Assembly: GCA_964611335.1 (NCBI GenBank)
Contig: CAZSXR010000001.1
Coordinates: forward strand, 124,001-188,000
Source of the DNA: BOG-1112 sp964611335
GTDB taxonomy: Bacteria > Bdellovibrionota_B > Oligoflexia > Oligoflexales > Bog-1112
Reading direction: 5' to 3'
DNA length: 64,000 bases
Shown: positions 17,998-26,084 of the stretch, piece after piece
How positions within the stretch are numbered: position 1 is the stretch's first letter
How the letters are laid out: every line of letters starts with the position of its first letter
Translations under genes and position numbers: made by a program
Notes under the pieces: generated by a model
Told to the model about the DNA's origin: nothing
What the model saw: the letters and a program-made list of their open reading frames with translations, nothing else
Databases searched by the model: none

Positions 17998-19338
17998 CTA
18001 TTTAATAATTTTATTTTTCTTTATAAAAAATGAACCAACTAAGTAAAGAGGACAGTTCAAAACACCTTCCGCTTTTCGTTCTGGTAAGGGTAGGCCTGAT
18101 ATTTTCACTCTATTGGGAGGATTGTATTTGCTTGCAAAAACTCTGAGACTTTTTGCGTGTTTAATCGTATTACCTGCTTTAACTTCAAGAGGTATTACCG
18201 TACCATTTTCTTCTAAGAGAAATTCAACCTGTGCCGTACTTTCTTGCCACGAATAAACAGTTTCATATCCATTTGCGAGAAGCTCTTGTAAAACAAAATT
18301 CTCTGCAAAAAATCCTTTATAGGTTCCGTAATCATAATCAAGAATTGTTTTTGGAGATAAGTTAGATAGTGCTCCCATCATTCCAATATCGAACATAAAC
18401 AGTTTGAAACTATTTTCCTTACAGTAAGCACTGAAGGGCAGTAGTCCTTGATTTGCTATTAAAACTTTAACGATGAGTCCTGCTTTTTCAAGCCAATCAA
18501 TAGTTCCCGCTAATCTGTGGAAGTCCTTAATTTTAGGAATCACGTCTTTAAATTTAAATTTGGGAGCGGAACTATCCTGCTCCCTACTTAATTGTTCAGG
18601 TACAGACTTAAACACTCGTTCTAAGTGCATTGCATTCACTTTGCCGCAGTGTTTGGACATATCAGCAATATAATTTTTGTAAAGTGTAGCTTGAAGTGTT
18701 CTCACTGCAGAAAATGCTGAGACGTAATCACTTTTTCGATTCACATAAGTTTTAACAACTTCTGGTAAGCCTCCAACTATGAAATAGTGCAACATAAGAC
18801 TCCAGAGCTTGTCATGAAGAACGGAAGGAAATCCTTCTGTTGGGGCAAGTTTAACAGCTTCTACAAGTCTTTCTTCACTATTAGCCAACAGGAACTCATT
18901 GAAACTCATTGGTCTCAACCTAAGTAAATCAACTTTACCAACTGGAAATGATTTTGGATTCAGATATACACCTAGGAGGGATCCAGCAGATGTAATGGCG
19001 AGTTCAGGCATCTCTTCATGAAAATATTTAAGACTTGTGAGTGCTTCTGGACACTCTTGAATTTCATCAAAGATTAAAAGATCTGTCTTTGGATTTATTG
19101 TCGCATCTTTGAAAAGTGCTAACTCTTGAATAATTCTTTTTGGATCAAGGTCTCTATGAAAAATTTTGGAAAGAGCGGGAATCTTTTCAAAATTGAAATG
19201 GTGACAATTTTCAAACTGCTTACCAAAATCAAGAAGCGTATGTGTCTTTCCTACCTGACGTACACCATCCAAAATCAGAGGTTTACGAGTTTTACTTCTT
19301 TTCCATTCTTGAAGTTCAGTGAAAATATATCGTTTCAT
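17998..19338 (-). CDS. AAA ATPase with DUF4143 domain (third; element-encoded)
   Basis: A 446-aa AAA_14/DUF4143 protein. Walker A is LDGVRQVGKTHTLL near residue 27, Walker B is DLLIFDEIQECPEAL, and the C-terminal nuclease-like core is YSWQESTAQVEFLLEENGTVIPLEVKAG. The reading frame stays open for 67 more codons upstream, but these run through three regularly spaced repeats that look like operators, so the ATG at 19338 with AGGA upstream is chosen. It lies between the two-TM gene and the methyltransferase in the element, all leftward. Confidence 0.85.
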   Translation of the reverse strand: MKRYIFTELQEWKRSKTRKPLILDGVRQVGKTHTLLDFGKQFENCHHFNFEKIPALSKIFHRDLDPKRIIQELALFKDATINPKTDLLIFDEIQECPEALTSLKYFHEEMPELAITSAGSLLGVYLNPKSFPVGKVDLLRLRPMSFNEFLLANSEERLVEAVKLAPTEGFPSVLHDKLWSLMLHYFIVGGLPEVVKTYVNRKSDYVSAFSAVRTLQATLYKNYIADMSKHCGKVNAMHLERVFKSVPEQLSREQDSSAPKFKFKDVIPKIKDFHRLAGTIDWLEKAGLIVKVLIANQGLLPFSAYCKENSFKLFMFDIGMMGALSNLSPKTILDYDYGTYKGFFAENFVLQELLANGYETVYSWQESTAQVEFLLEENGTVIPLEVKAGNTIKHAKSLRVFASKYNPPNRVKISGLPLPERKAEGVLNCPLYLVGSFFIKKNKIIK

Positions 19339-19383
19339 ACAGCTAATCATCCTGCATAAATTTCTAAAAAGGCATGGCTTAAT

Positions 19384-19461
19384 GGTACTTAAAAGTCGTA
19401 AATTTACAACTATTTGGTACCGAAAAGTCTCAAATATTGGATTTAGTGGTACCAAAAAGTC
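19384..19461 (-). promoter_or_regulatory. Three iterons GGTACYNAAAAGTC with exact 32-bp spacing
   Basis: Copies start at 19384, 19416 and 19448. Each reads GGTAC[T/C][T/G/A]AAAAGTC. The 32-bp period is three helical turns, so the sites lie on one face of the DNA. They are immediately upstream of the ATPase start at 19338 and probably bind a regulator, perhaps the ATPase itself. Confidence 0.7.
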
Positions 19462-19528
19462 GCTAAAATAAGATATATATCTATAAATATAGATGGTTAT
19501 ATAGAAATCAGAAAGTGGGAGATAAACA

Positions 19529-19588
19529 ACCTTCTGCATGCGGGGCTGATCTTCATATCAGCACAGTCAATATCCGCATGCAGAAGGT
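19529..19588. repeat. Nested inverted repeat (cruciform-like)
   Basis: Outer arms at 19529-19543 and 19574-19588 are a perfect 15-bp inverted repeat (ACCTTCTGCATGCGG). Inside it a second hairpin GCTGAT/ATCAGC spans 19545-19562. It lies between the ATPase promoter and the end of the methyltransferase gene. No T-run follows, so a simple terminator is unlikely. Confidence 0.65.
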
Positions 19589-19716
19589 AGCAAGACGCGC
19601 TGGATTATTAAGTAACGTTGAGCTAATTGCGTCGCGGTAGTATTAAAATATACCACAGTATTTTAATGAGTAGCAGATATCCAAAGATGTTTCCATAAAT
19701 CGCATTGATAATTTTC

Positions 19717-21090
19717 TTAAGATGCCTCTTTTTCTTCCTTTTTCCAATTCTCAGGAAGTCGTTTTTTATAAAGAGATTCGATTTCTGATTTTTTATCGTT
19801 GTTTATCAACAAAGCATCAATTAATTCATGACACTTTCTGAGATGAATTTCAAAATTTTTCTCTCTAGCGACAAATTCATAAGCATCAGGTGTAAAATCC
19901 CATGCGACGAAAAAGCCTATTTTATTTTTTGAACTGTGGAGAGAACCCAAGAAATTTCGAACATCTTTTTCCCCCGTTTTAGATTTTTGATTTTTTATTT
20001 GAATGGGATTTCCATTGCCATCCCATCCATCAATACCCTTATCATTTGATTTTTTAGGATTACATTTCCACCCCATCAAATCGCAGATTGTTTCTGCAAA
20101 TTCATGACCATCCATTTCCCTAAATTCTTCTTCCGTTTGTGGTAATCCTTTTATTTCATAATCATAAATGTTATTTAAATTTAACCTTTTTATACCTATT
20201 TTACAGGCTACAGGTGAAACATCACCACATATAAATCGTCTGTTTAAATCAAAACAAACTTTTGCAGTTGTAAAACCACCCGAAAAACAATCAAGTACAA
20301 TATCATTTTTATTTGTAGAACATTCTATTATTCTTTTTAGGAGTTTTTCTGGTTTTTGAGTTTTATAGCCAATTCTCTCATCAGCTACTTGATTCAGGTT
20401 GTCTATATCTGTCCATAAATCCCCAATGGTGACTCCGTTTACTTCATCTAGGTAACGGATTAGTTGTTTCTTTCCATTTTTTGTGACGTAAATTCTGCCT
20501 TGTTGTTCAAATTTTTTAATACTATCAGCGCTATAGTCTCCGAGTGGGCAATCTCTACTGTAAATTCTACCATCTTTGTCAATGTGTCTAAATTTATTAT
20601 GTTTTAAATTTAAATCGTGAGGCTTATACACTTTATTAAAAGTATATTTATCTGTTTTTGAATAAAAAAGTATGTGGTCCTTTACTCGTCCAAATGAGCC
20701 ACTTACTGCTTTTGCTCCTTTTGTAACACCACTTTGCCAAATTATTTCGTTTAGGAAGCGCTCTTCTCCGAAAATATCACTCAACAAACATCTAAGTCGA
20801 TGTGAAGCATGCCAATCGCAATGTAAAAAAATTGTGCCCGTCTTTTTTAATTTTTTATGAATGAGTTTGATCCTAGGTGTCATCCAAGATATATAATGTT
20901 CGATCCCACCAGCAAATCTATCTTCAAAAGAGGCAACCTCCCAACCATTTCCCCAAATTTTTTCGTAAGTTGCATTGCTAAAGAATGGTGGGTCAATATA
21001 ACAGAGGTCTACACTTTCATCTGGTATCCAATCTAACCACTTTATATTATCACCACAAATCATCGTGTTTTTATTTAGATCTATTTTCAT
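19717..21090 (-). CDS. DNA methyltransferase fused to Mrr-like restriction nuclease domain
   Basis: The 457-aa protein has an N-terminal adenine/cytosine-N4 type methyltransferase. D33-P-P-F is motif IV, and the SAM-binding motif I (VLDCFSGGFTT, about residue 265) comes after it, giving the beta-class order. The C-terminal 130 residues form a separate domain with FAETICDLMGWKCNP, then KGIDGWDGNGNPIQIKNQ. That is a D...QxK pattern of the Mrr-type PD-(D/E)xK nucleases. Modification and cleavage could thus be in one polypeptide. AGAGG precedes the start. It is cargo of the groEL-inserted element and may protect the host or element from other phages. Confidence 0.85.
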   Translation of the reverse strand: MKIDLNKNTMICGDNIKWLDWIPDESVDLCYIDPPFFSNATYEKIWGNGWEVASFEDRFAGGIEHYISWMTPRIKLIHKKLKKTGTIFLHCDWHASHRLRCLLSDIFGEERFLNEIIWQSGVTKGAKAVSGSFGRVKDHILFYSKTDKYTFNKVYKPHDLNLKHNKFRHIDKDGRIYSRDCPLGDYSADSIKKFEQQGRIYVTKNGKKQLIRYLDEVNGVTIGDLWTDIDNLNQVADERIGYKTQKPEKLLKRIIECSTNKNDIVLDCFSGGFTTAKVCFDLNRRFICGDVSPVACKIGIKRLNLNNIYDYEIKGLPQTEEEFREMDGHEFAETICDLMGWKCNPKKSNDKGIDGWDGNGNPIQIKNQKSKTGEKDVRNFLGSLHSSKNKIGFFVAWDFTPDAYEFVAREKNFEIHLRKCHELIDALLINNDKKSEIESLYKKRLPENWKKEEKEAS

Positions 21091-21560
21091 ATGTACCTCT
21101 TCCCTAAAGTCAACGGAACTCTGAGAGGTTTCTAAAGTAGGGTGTGCATATCTTGCTGTTAATATTGGATTAAATTATAAATTCGAATTCAATAAACTGA
21201 AGAAAAACGATTCTTAGTTTTCACAAAAATATTTTGATTTCAGACGATGGCACTGAACAAATGATTTTCAAAAATATTTTGTATCTATGCAACGTATAGC
21301 TTCTAAGATGAGAGATGGATAACCTTTATCAACTTTGTGGACCTCAAGTTAAGTTGGAATAACCAACAGTAACAGAGGAAAATAGAAATTAAGTTTGCTG
21401 AGGAGAAGTATGAATGTTTTATGTTTTCTAAACTTCATAAAGATTGATGATTAATTGTTGCTGAAAATAACGGCTCCATCATCTTTTGTATTCGGTTGAA
21501 ACGTATCCTTAACGAACTGACAGCACTGACAGGTATCCCCCCGTCAGTGCTGTCAGTTCG
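21091..21560. other. 470-bp spacer inside the element
   Basis: No convincing gene is seen. A 14-codon reading frame with a good GAGGAG site starts at 21410 (plus). Two copies of the near-palindrome CAAAAATATTTTG lie at 21224-21236 and 21269-21281. The right end contains half of a strong 23-bp inverted repeat. AT-richness and repeats would suit an origin of replication or operator region. Confidence 0.4.
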
Positions 21561-21565
21561 TTAAG
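21508..21565. repeat. Perfect 23-bp inverted repeat after the Xre gene
   Basis: Arms 21508-21530 and 21543-21565 are exact complements around a 12-base loop rich in C. The right arm covers the stop codon of the Xre gene. No T-run follows in either direction. It may terminate transcription, or may be a replication origin or nicking site of the element. Confidence 0.75.
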
Positions 21566-21929
21566 TGAGTTTAAAAACACTCTCAATAATGTCGGCGACT
21601 TTGTTGCGCGTAGCTTCATCAAGCAGATCTAATCTGGATTTAATCTTTTCAAGTCGACGGTCTTTCCCGCTGGTCTTCAAACCCTTCTTTTTTTCCTCAT
21701 AAGCAAGGCCTAGAATTTCACCCGGATTTACATCGAGTGCTTGGCACATTTGAAAAAAAGTAGAGATGCGTGGATCGCGCACAGTACCAGCTTCAATGCG
21801 GGCTATTGCCGATTGAGGCTTGTTCATTATTGTGCTGAGTTCGCCTTGCTTGATTCCAAGCTCTACGCGCTTTTCGCGTAGGGATTCAAAAACTCGATCC
21901 ATATATTCTTCAAAGGTTTGCCCTTTCAT
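21561..21929 (-). CDS. Xre/Cro-family transcriptional repressor of the element
   Basis: A 122-aa cytoplasmic DNA-binding protein. The helix-turn-helix is in VELGIKQGELSTIMNKPQSAIARIEAG (about residues 21-47), followed by a helical tail (KIKSRLDLLDEATRNKVADIIESVFKL) for dimerisation. AAGGAG sits before the ATG at 21929. It is divergent from the replication gene, and a perfect inverted repeat occupies the shared promoter region, as in phage-type immunity switches. It probably represses the primase-excisionase-integrase operon and itself. Confidence 0.9.
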   Translation of the reverse strand: MKGQTFEEYMDRVFESLREKRVELGIKQGELSTIMNKPQSAIARIEAGTVRDPRISTFFQMCQALDVNPGEILGLAYEEKKKGLKTSGKDRRLEKIKSRLDLLDEATRNKVADIIESVFKLT

Positions 21930-21997
21930 TACGACTCCTTATCAACCTTAGGCTTAAAGCAAGTATATATCATTTAACGAAAATTCTTGACATTTAT

Positions 21998-22047
21998 TTA
22001 TCAAGTTTGTTAAGTCATATATGTTATAAAATTAACAAACTTGATAA
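21998..22047. promoter_or_regulatory. Operator: perfect 16-bp inverted repeat between xre and primase genes
   Basis: Arms TTATCAAGTTTGTTAA (21998-22013) and its exact complement (22032-22047) are 18 bp apart. The right arm ends in the AAGGA ribosome site of the primase gene. A TTGACA at 21987-21992 and TATAAA at 22025-22030 lie around it. It is the natural target of the adjacent Xre repressor. Confidence 0.8.
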
Positions 22048-22056
22048 GGACTGAAT

Positions 22057-24351
22057 GTGGAAAATCTTAGTGCTGAATCTGTTTCTCTTATGTACCAAGC
22101 ATTAGAGTATGCAAAACGAGGGTGGCCTGTAATCCCCCTACACAACCCTACTCCATACAAAAATTGCAGTTGTGGAAATGTAAATTGTTCAAGCGTTGCA
22201 AAACATCCTCGAACAAAAAATGGATTCAAAGATGCTTCTGTACGACCCATTACGATTTGCAATTGGTGGCAGCAATGGCCTTATGCAAACATTGCTATAA
22301 AGACGGGGTATGAATCAGGGCTTGTTGTAATTGATGTAGATCCTAGACATGGAGGAGATGTTTCATGGAGAAAATTTTCTGAAGAAAATAATTTAGGAAA
22401 AACTTTAGAAGTAAGAACAGGGGGTGGAGGCTTTCATCTTTACTACAAATCTTCAGATTCAAAAATTACGAACAAAACAAATATTCTTCCCGGTGTCGAT
22501 GTGCGAGCGAATGGTGGCTATATCATTGCAGCAGGATCTCAACATAAAACTGGAAATTTTTACGAATGGACAAATAGTGAAAGCATTATCGAATTACCTG
22601 AAGATCTTCGAAAGCTTTTTAATAATGAAAAAGCAAAAGAACCTTCTTCTACTAAGGAGATTATTTCAGTTGGTACACGGCACACGACCTTAATGTCATT
22701 AGGAGGCTTATTAAGAAGACAAGGATTCAATAGCTCACATATTTACAACGCTCTTTCTGCAATCAATAAAACTCTATGTGCAGAGCCTCTCGGTACACAA
22801 GAAATTCAATCTATTTCTAACTCTCTTTCAAAGTATGAAGCTGTGAGTTCTGTAGAGCAAAATGAATGGCCAGAGCCATCACCTTTACCTGAAATTAAAT
22901 CTATAGTTCCCAAAATGACTCCAGAGTATTTGCCAGAAGCGTTACGTTCTTGGACTGTGGATATTTGCGATCGTATGCAAATTCCTCTTGAGTTCGTTGC
23001 AGCTCCTGCAATTGTGAGTCTCTCTGCGGTAATAGGTCGTCAAATCGGAATTTATCCGAAAAAGAAAGATGATTGGTTGGTAATTCCGAATCTTTGGGGT
23101 GCTGTGATTGCACGACCTGGTTTTTTTAAATCACCAGCAATTGCAGAAGCACTCAAACCTTTAGAAACTCTTGTACGTCAAGAACGAGCTCGCTATGAAG
23201 CAGCTCTCATTGTTGCAAAATCAAAAGAAGATGTCATTAAAGCGAAAATCGAAGGTATCAAAGAAAATGTAAAAAAGACAGTACGTAAAGGAAATGCACA
23301 AGAAATTGAAGCGCTAGAATATCAGTTAGCAGACTCAATACGAGAGTTAGAAGACATTCAAGTTAGCGAAAAGCGTTATAAAACGAATGACGCCACTATT
23401 GAGAAAATTGGAGCACTTCTTCTCGAAAATCCTAAAGGCATTTTAATTTTTCGTGATGAGTTATCAGGATGGTTAAGGAGTCTTCAAAAATCAGGGAGAG
23501 AAGGCGATAGAGAATTCTTTTTGGAAGCATGGAATGGTTATGGCTCTTACACCATAGATCGAATTGGACGAGGTACATTGCATATTCCGGCTCTTTGCTT
23601 ATCTATTTTTGGAGGGTTACAACCTGGAAAATTAGATTCTTATATCAGTCAAGCGCTCTATGCGGGAGAAGGTGATGATGGTCTGCTTCAACGATTTCAA
23701 CTGTTGGTTTATCCAGAGACAATGAAAACGTGGCGTAACGTCGATCGTAAAGCAAATATGGAATCACAGAAAACTGTTACGGAGCTATTTCAAAAGCTTT
23801 CTACTCTTGGAGTTAAGGAAGAAAACGAAAATATGCCGGGGCTTAGATTTTCAACGAATGCTCAAACTGTGTTTAATACATGGAGAGAAGCTCTTGAAAT
23901 CCGATTAAGAAAAGAAGAGTGCGAAGCACCAGCATTTGAATCCCACCTCTCAAAATATAGATCAATGGTGCCGTCTTTAGCATTGATTTTTCATCTGTGT
24001 GATAACCCGAAAATTGATGAGTTATCAGAAGTTAGTAAAGAAGCAATAGAACTTGCAATCAAGTGGTCTGAATTTCTCGAAGCTCATGCAAAGAAAGTTT
24101 ATTCTGGAATTTTGCACTCGGAAATCAAAGCTGCGCATGCTCTTGCAAAGAAAATAATGAGTAAAGCGGTGACTGATAAATCTACTGTGAGATCTGTCTA
24201 CAGAAAGTGTTGGTCTGGTCTTGAGAACTCTAAACAAGTCGATAAAGCCCTTTCTTTTCTTGAAGATCTAGGATGGCTACGCTTAGTACAAGTTAAAATC
24301 AATCATGGCATTAAAGAAGAAATTCATATCAATCCAAAACTTAGAGCATAA
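22057..24351 (+). CDS. Primase-polymerase/DUF3987 replication protein
   Basis: A 764-aa replication protein. Residues 1-170 form an archaeal-type primase-polymerase domain (ALEYAKRGWPVIPL, a Cys-rich CSCGNVNC, VIDVDPRHGG with the metal Asp pair, GGGGFHLYY). A linker is followed by a DUF3987 ATPase-like domain from about residue 290 (GRPGFFKSPAIAEAL as P-loop-like region, ILIFRDELSGWL as Walker B-like). Such proteins start replication of satellites and small integrative elements. The start is GTG at 22057 with AAGGA six bases upstream. An overlapping ATG two bases earlier is in another frame. The excisionase and integrase follow in the same direction. Confidence 0.88.
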   Translation: MENLSAESVSLMYQALEYAKRGWPVIPLHNPTPYKNCSCGNVNCSSVAKHPRTKNGFKDASVRPITICNWWQQWPYANIAIKTGYESGLVVIDVDPRHGGDVSWRKFSEENNLGKTLEVRTGGGGFHLYYKSSDSKITNKTNILPGVDVRANGGYIIAAGSQHKTGNFYEWTNSESIIELPEDLRKLFNNEKAKEPSSTKEIISVGTRHTTLMSLGGLLRRQGFNSSHIYNALSAINKTLCAEPLGTQEIQSISNSLSKYEAVSSVEQNEWPEPSPLPEIKSIVPKMTPEYLPEALRSWTVDICDRMQIPLEFVAAPAIVSLSAVIGRQIGIYPKKKDDWLVIPNLWGAVIARPGFFKSPAIAEALKPLETLVRQERARYEAALIVAKSKEDVIKAKIEGIKENVKKTVRKGNAQEIEALEYQLADSIRELEDIQVSEKRYKTNDATIEKIGALLLENPKGILIFRDELSGWLRSLQKSGREGDREFFLEAWNGYGSYTIDRIGRGTLHIPALCLSIFGGLQPGKLDSYISQALYAGEGDDGLLQRFQLLVYPETMKTWRNVDRKANMESQKTVTELFQKLSTLGVKEENENMPGLRFSTNAQTVFNTWREALEIRLRKEECEAPAFESHLSKYRSMVPSLALIFHLCDNPKIDELSEVSKEAIELAIKWSEFLEAHAKKVYSGILHSEIKAAHALAKKIMSKAVTDKSTVRSVYRKCWSGLENSKQVDKALSFLEDLGWLRLVQVKINHGIKEEIHINPKLRA

Positions 24352-24391
24352 CATTTTCAGTTTGAAACGATTTATTCCCAGTGGAGCTGCA

Positions 24392-24643
24392 ATGGACAAC
24401 AATAGGTATTTTGCGTTAAATAGAATTTCTGTTAAAACTCGATCTGAGTTCTTTGACAATCAAATAAGTGAAAAATTTCTCACAGCTTCTGAGTTGGCAG
24501 AAGCGCTAAACGTTTCTGTTCATACCATCAGAAAGTGGAGAAAACAGGAAAAAATTCCATACCGTAAATTGGGTCGATCTTTGAGATTTCGCGTCAGCGA
24601 AGTGCTGATGAAATTAAAGGAGAAGAAATCCAATGAGAAATAA
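24392..24643 (+). CDS. Excisionase-type helix-turn-helix protein
   Basis: An 83-aa protein with a MerR/HTH_17 type domain: FLTASELAEALNVSVHTIRKWRKQEKIPYRKLGRSLRFRVSEV covers most of it. Small proteins of this kind direct excision or regulate integrase. The frame is open upstream, but the ATG at 24392 has GGAG at a proper distance. The integrase starts 11 bp before its end, so the two are translationally coupled. Confidence 0.8.
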   Translation: MDNNRYFALNRISVKTRSEFFDNQISEKFLTASELAEALNVSVHTIRKWRKQEKIPYRKLGRSLRFRVSEVLMKLKEKKSNEK

Positions 24644-25901
24644 TTACGATAAAAAAGAGCCGAAAATCTACCGAACTTTGAATGGTAAGTGGAAAGTTCG
24701 GCACTTTGTTGATGAACTTCATGCTTATCGAGACAAAATTGTAGAAACAAAAACGGCAGCAGAAAATCTTAAACGTGCAATTCTTCAAGGGGAGAAACTT
24801 CTTTCTGAAGAATTTCCAAACCGAGCACTCACATTTTCAGACCTTGCTGAAAAATGGATAGATCATGCAAGAAACATCAGACGAATTTCTGAATCCTGCA
24901 TAATGAACTATAGAGCACATTTAAAGCATCATATTCTTCCGGTTTTTGGCTCAGTTTTTATCCAAAAACTCAAGATTGAAGATCTCGAAAATCTTGCCAG
25001 AGAAATCAATCTCAAGGTTCCGATGACAAAATCTTACCGTGCTGTCCGTAAAAGTAGATGGGATGAGGAACTTTACTTAGGTGATCATAAACTCTCACTC
25101 TCATATCAACGAGAAATCTTGACAGTCGCTTGTATGATTACCAAGTGGGCTTCTGCACGTCGGCCTTCACTCCTTCTTCAAAATCCATTTGAAACGTTTA
25201 AACTTCCTGAAACTCCCGAGCATTTGTATGATTATTGGAGAATTGAAGATGAAGATAAATTTTTCGATTGGTTAGATAAAGGTGCTTATTTTGATCCTTA
25301 TAAAGAAGGAGCTAAGTATAGAACTGTTCGCAAGTTGGAGAAAGCTGATGAGGTACGTGATGTCGTGTTGATAGCACTTCGTACAGGGATGAGACTTGGA
25401 GAAATAGGTGCTCTTCGAAATATGGATGTTGATCTCGATGCGGGATTTATCATTGTCAGAGGATCTTATAGCTCAAAAGAAAAGTGTTTAAAAAATACGA
25501 CTAAGAGCAAGAAAGCTAGAAGAATTGAAATCAATGGAGATGTTCGTGAAATTTTGGAGAGAAGAAAACACATTCCAGAGAATGAAGCTATCTTCAATAT
25601 TCACATGAATCCAATTAAATTCTTTTCGCGAACTTGTCTATGGGCAGGTGTAAAAGAAATTCACTTTCATAGTCTGAGGCACACATGTCTTACCAACTTA
25701 GCTAACGGTTACGGAATGGATAAACCACTTCCACTCCCGAAGGTCCAACAGATTGCAGGTCATAACGATATTATGACGACGATGCGTTATGTGCATGCGG
25801 ATATAATAAACGAAACCGCTTCGTTGCAATGGTCGAGGTCCGAAAGAAAAGCAAAAAGCATTACTGAAAGTAAGCAAAAAGAAGGGCTTCGTTCACGTTA
25901 A
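24633..25901 (+). CDS. int: Tyrosine site-specific integrase
   Basis: A 422-aa phage-type tyrosine recombinase. The N-terminal SAM-like core-binding domain (TFSDLAEKWIDHARNIRRISES) is followed by the catalytic domain with RTGMRLGEIGALR (first Arg), HFHSLRHTCLTNLA (HxxR) and GHNDIMTTMRYVHAD (His and nucleophile Tyr). All catalytic residues appear present. It lies next to the right-hand repeat within the groEL 3' end, so it is the enzyme that recombined at that site. A clear terminator follows. Confidence 0.92.
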   Translation: MRNNYDKKEPKIYRTLNGKWKVRHFVDELHAYRDKIVETKTAAENLKRAILQGEKLLSEEFPNRALTFSDLAEKWIDHARNIRRISESCIMNYRAHLKHHILPVFGSVFIQKLKIEDLENLAREINLKVPMTKSYRAVRKSRWDEELYLGDHKLSLSYQREILTVACMITKWASARRPSLLLQNPFETFKLPETPEHLYDYWRIEDEDKFFDWLDKGAYFDPYKEGAKYRTVRKLEKADEVRDVVLIALRTGMRLGEIGALRNMDVDLDAGFIIVRGSYSSKEKCLKNTTKSKKARRIEINGDVREILERRKHIPENEAIFNIHMNPIKFFSRTCLWAGVKEIHFHSLRHTCLTNLANGYGMDKPLPLPKVQQIAGHNDIMTTMRYVHADIINETASLQWSRSERKAKSITESKQKEGLRSR

Positions 25902-25947
25902 CTTCGCCTAAAAGAATTTAACGAAACGAAACCCTAATTTTTTTAAG

Positions 25948-25982
25948 AATCAGACACAGAAAAAATATGTGTCTGATTTTTG
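25948..25982 (+). terminator. Integrase terminator
   Basis: Arms AATCAGACACA (25948-25958) and TGTGTCTGATT (25968-25978) form an 11-bp hairpin ending in a run of five T. It can also stop leftward groEL transcripts because A-runs precede it, replacing the lost native terminator. Confidence 0.8.
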
Positions 25983-26031
25983 TGTCTGAAGGTTCTTTGG
26001 GAGCTTAGCGTAGTGACGTAAGTCCTTGAAA

Positions 26032-26084
26032 GACTACATCATTCCGTCCATACCCATACCACCCATTCCGCCCATACCACCCAT
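26032..26084. repeat. attR-like copy of groEL 3' end (53 bp)
   Basis: Covers the groEL stop codon and its last Gly-Met-rich codons. It matches 17263-17315 with one mismatch. Since the intact gene reads through it, the element supplied or preserved a functional groEL end on this side. Confidence 0.9.

Larger units (their letters stand above)
17263..26084. mobile_element. Integrative element inserted in groEL 3' end (satellite/IME-like, about 8.8 kb)
   Basis: Two copies of the groEL 3' end flank this segment as 53-bp direct repeats. The integrase gene lies next to the right repeat, as is usual for site-specific elements. Inside are excisionase, replication primase with DUF3987 helicase-like domain, an Xre repressor divergent from the replication gene, a fused methyltransferase-nuclease, a DUF4143 ATPase and a small membrane protein. 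No capsid, tail, portal, terminase or conjugation genes are seen. This matches phage satellites or integrative mobilisable elements more than a prophage. The element restores an intact groEL at its right end. Confidence 0.85.

Noticed and set aside
21410..21454. 14-codon reading frame with good ribosome site
   Set aside because: It is too short to separate from chance without transcription or conservation data.
17263..26084. Complete prophage
   Set aside because: No structural, packaging or lysis genes are seen in the element.
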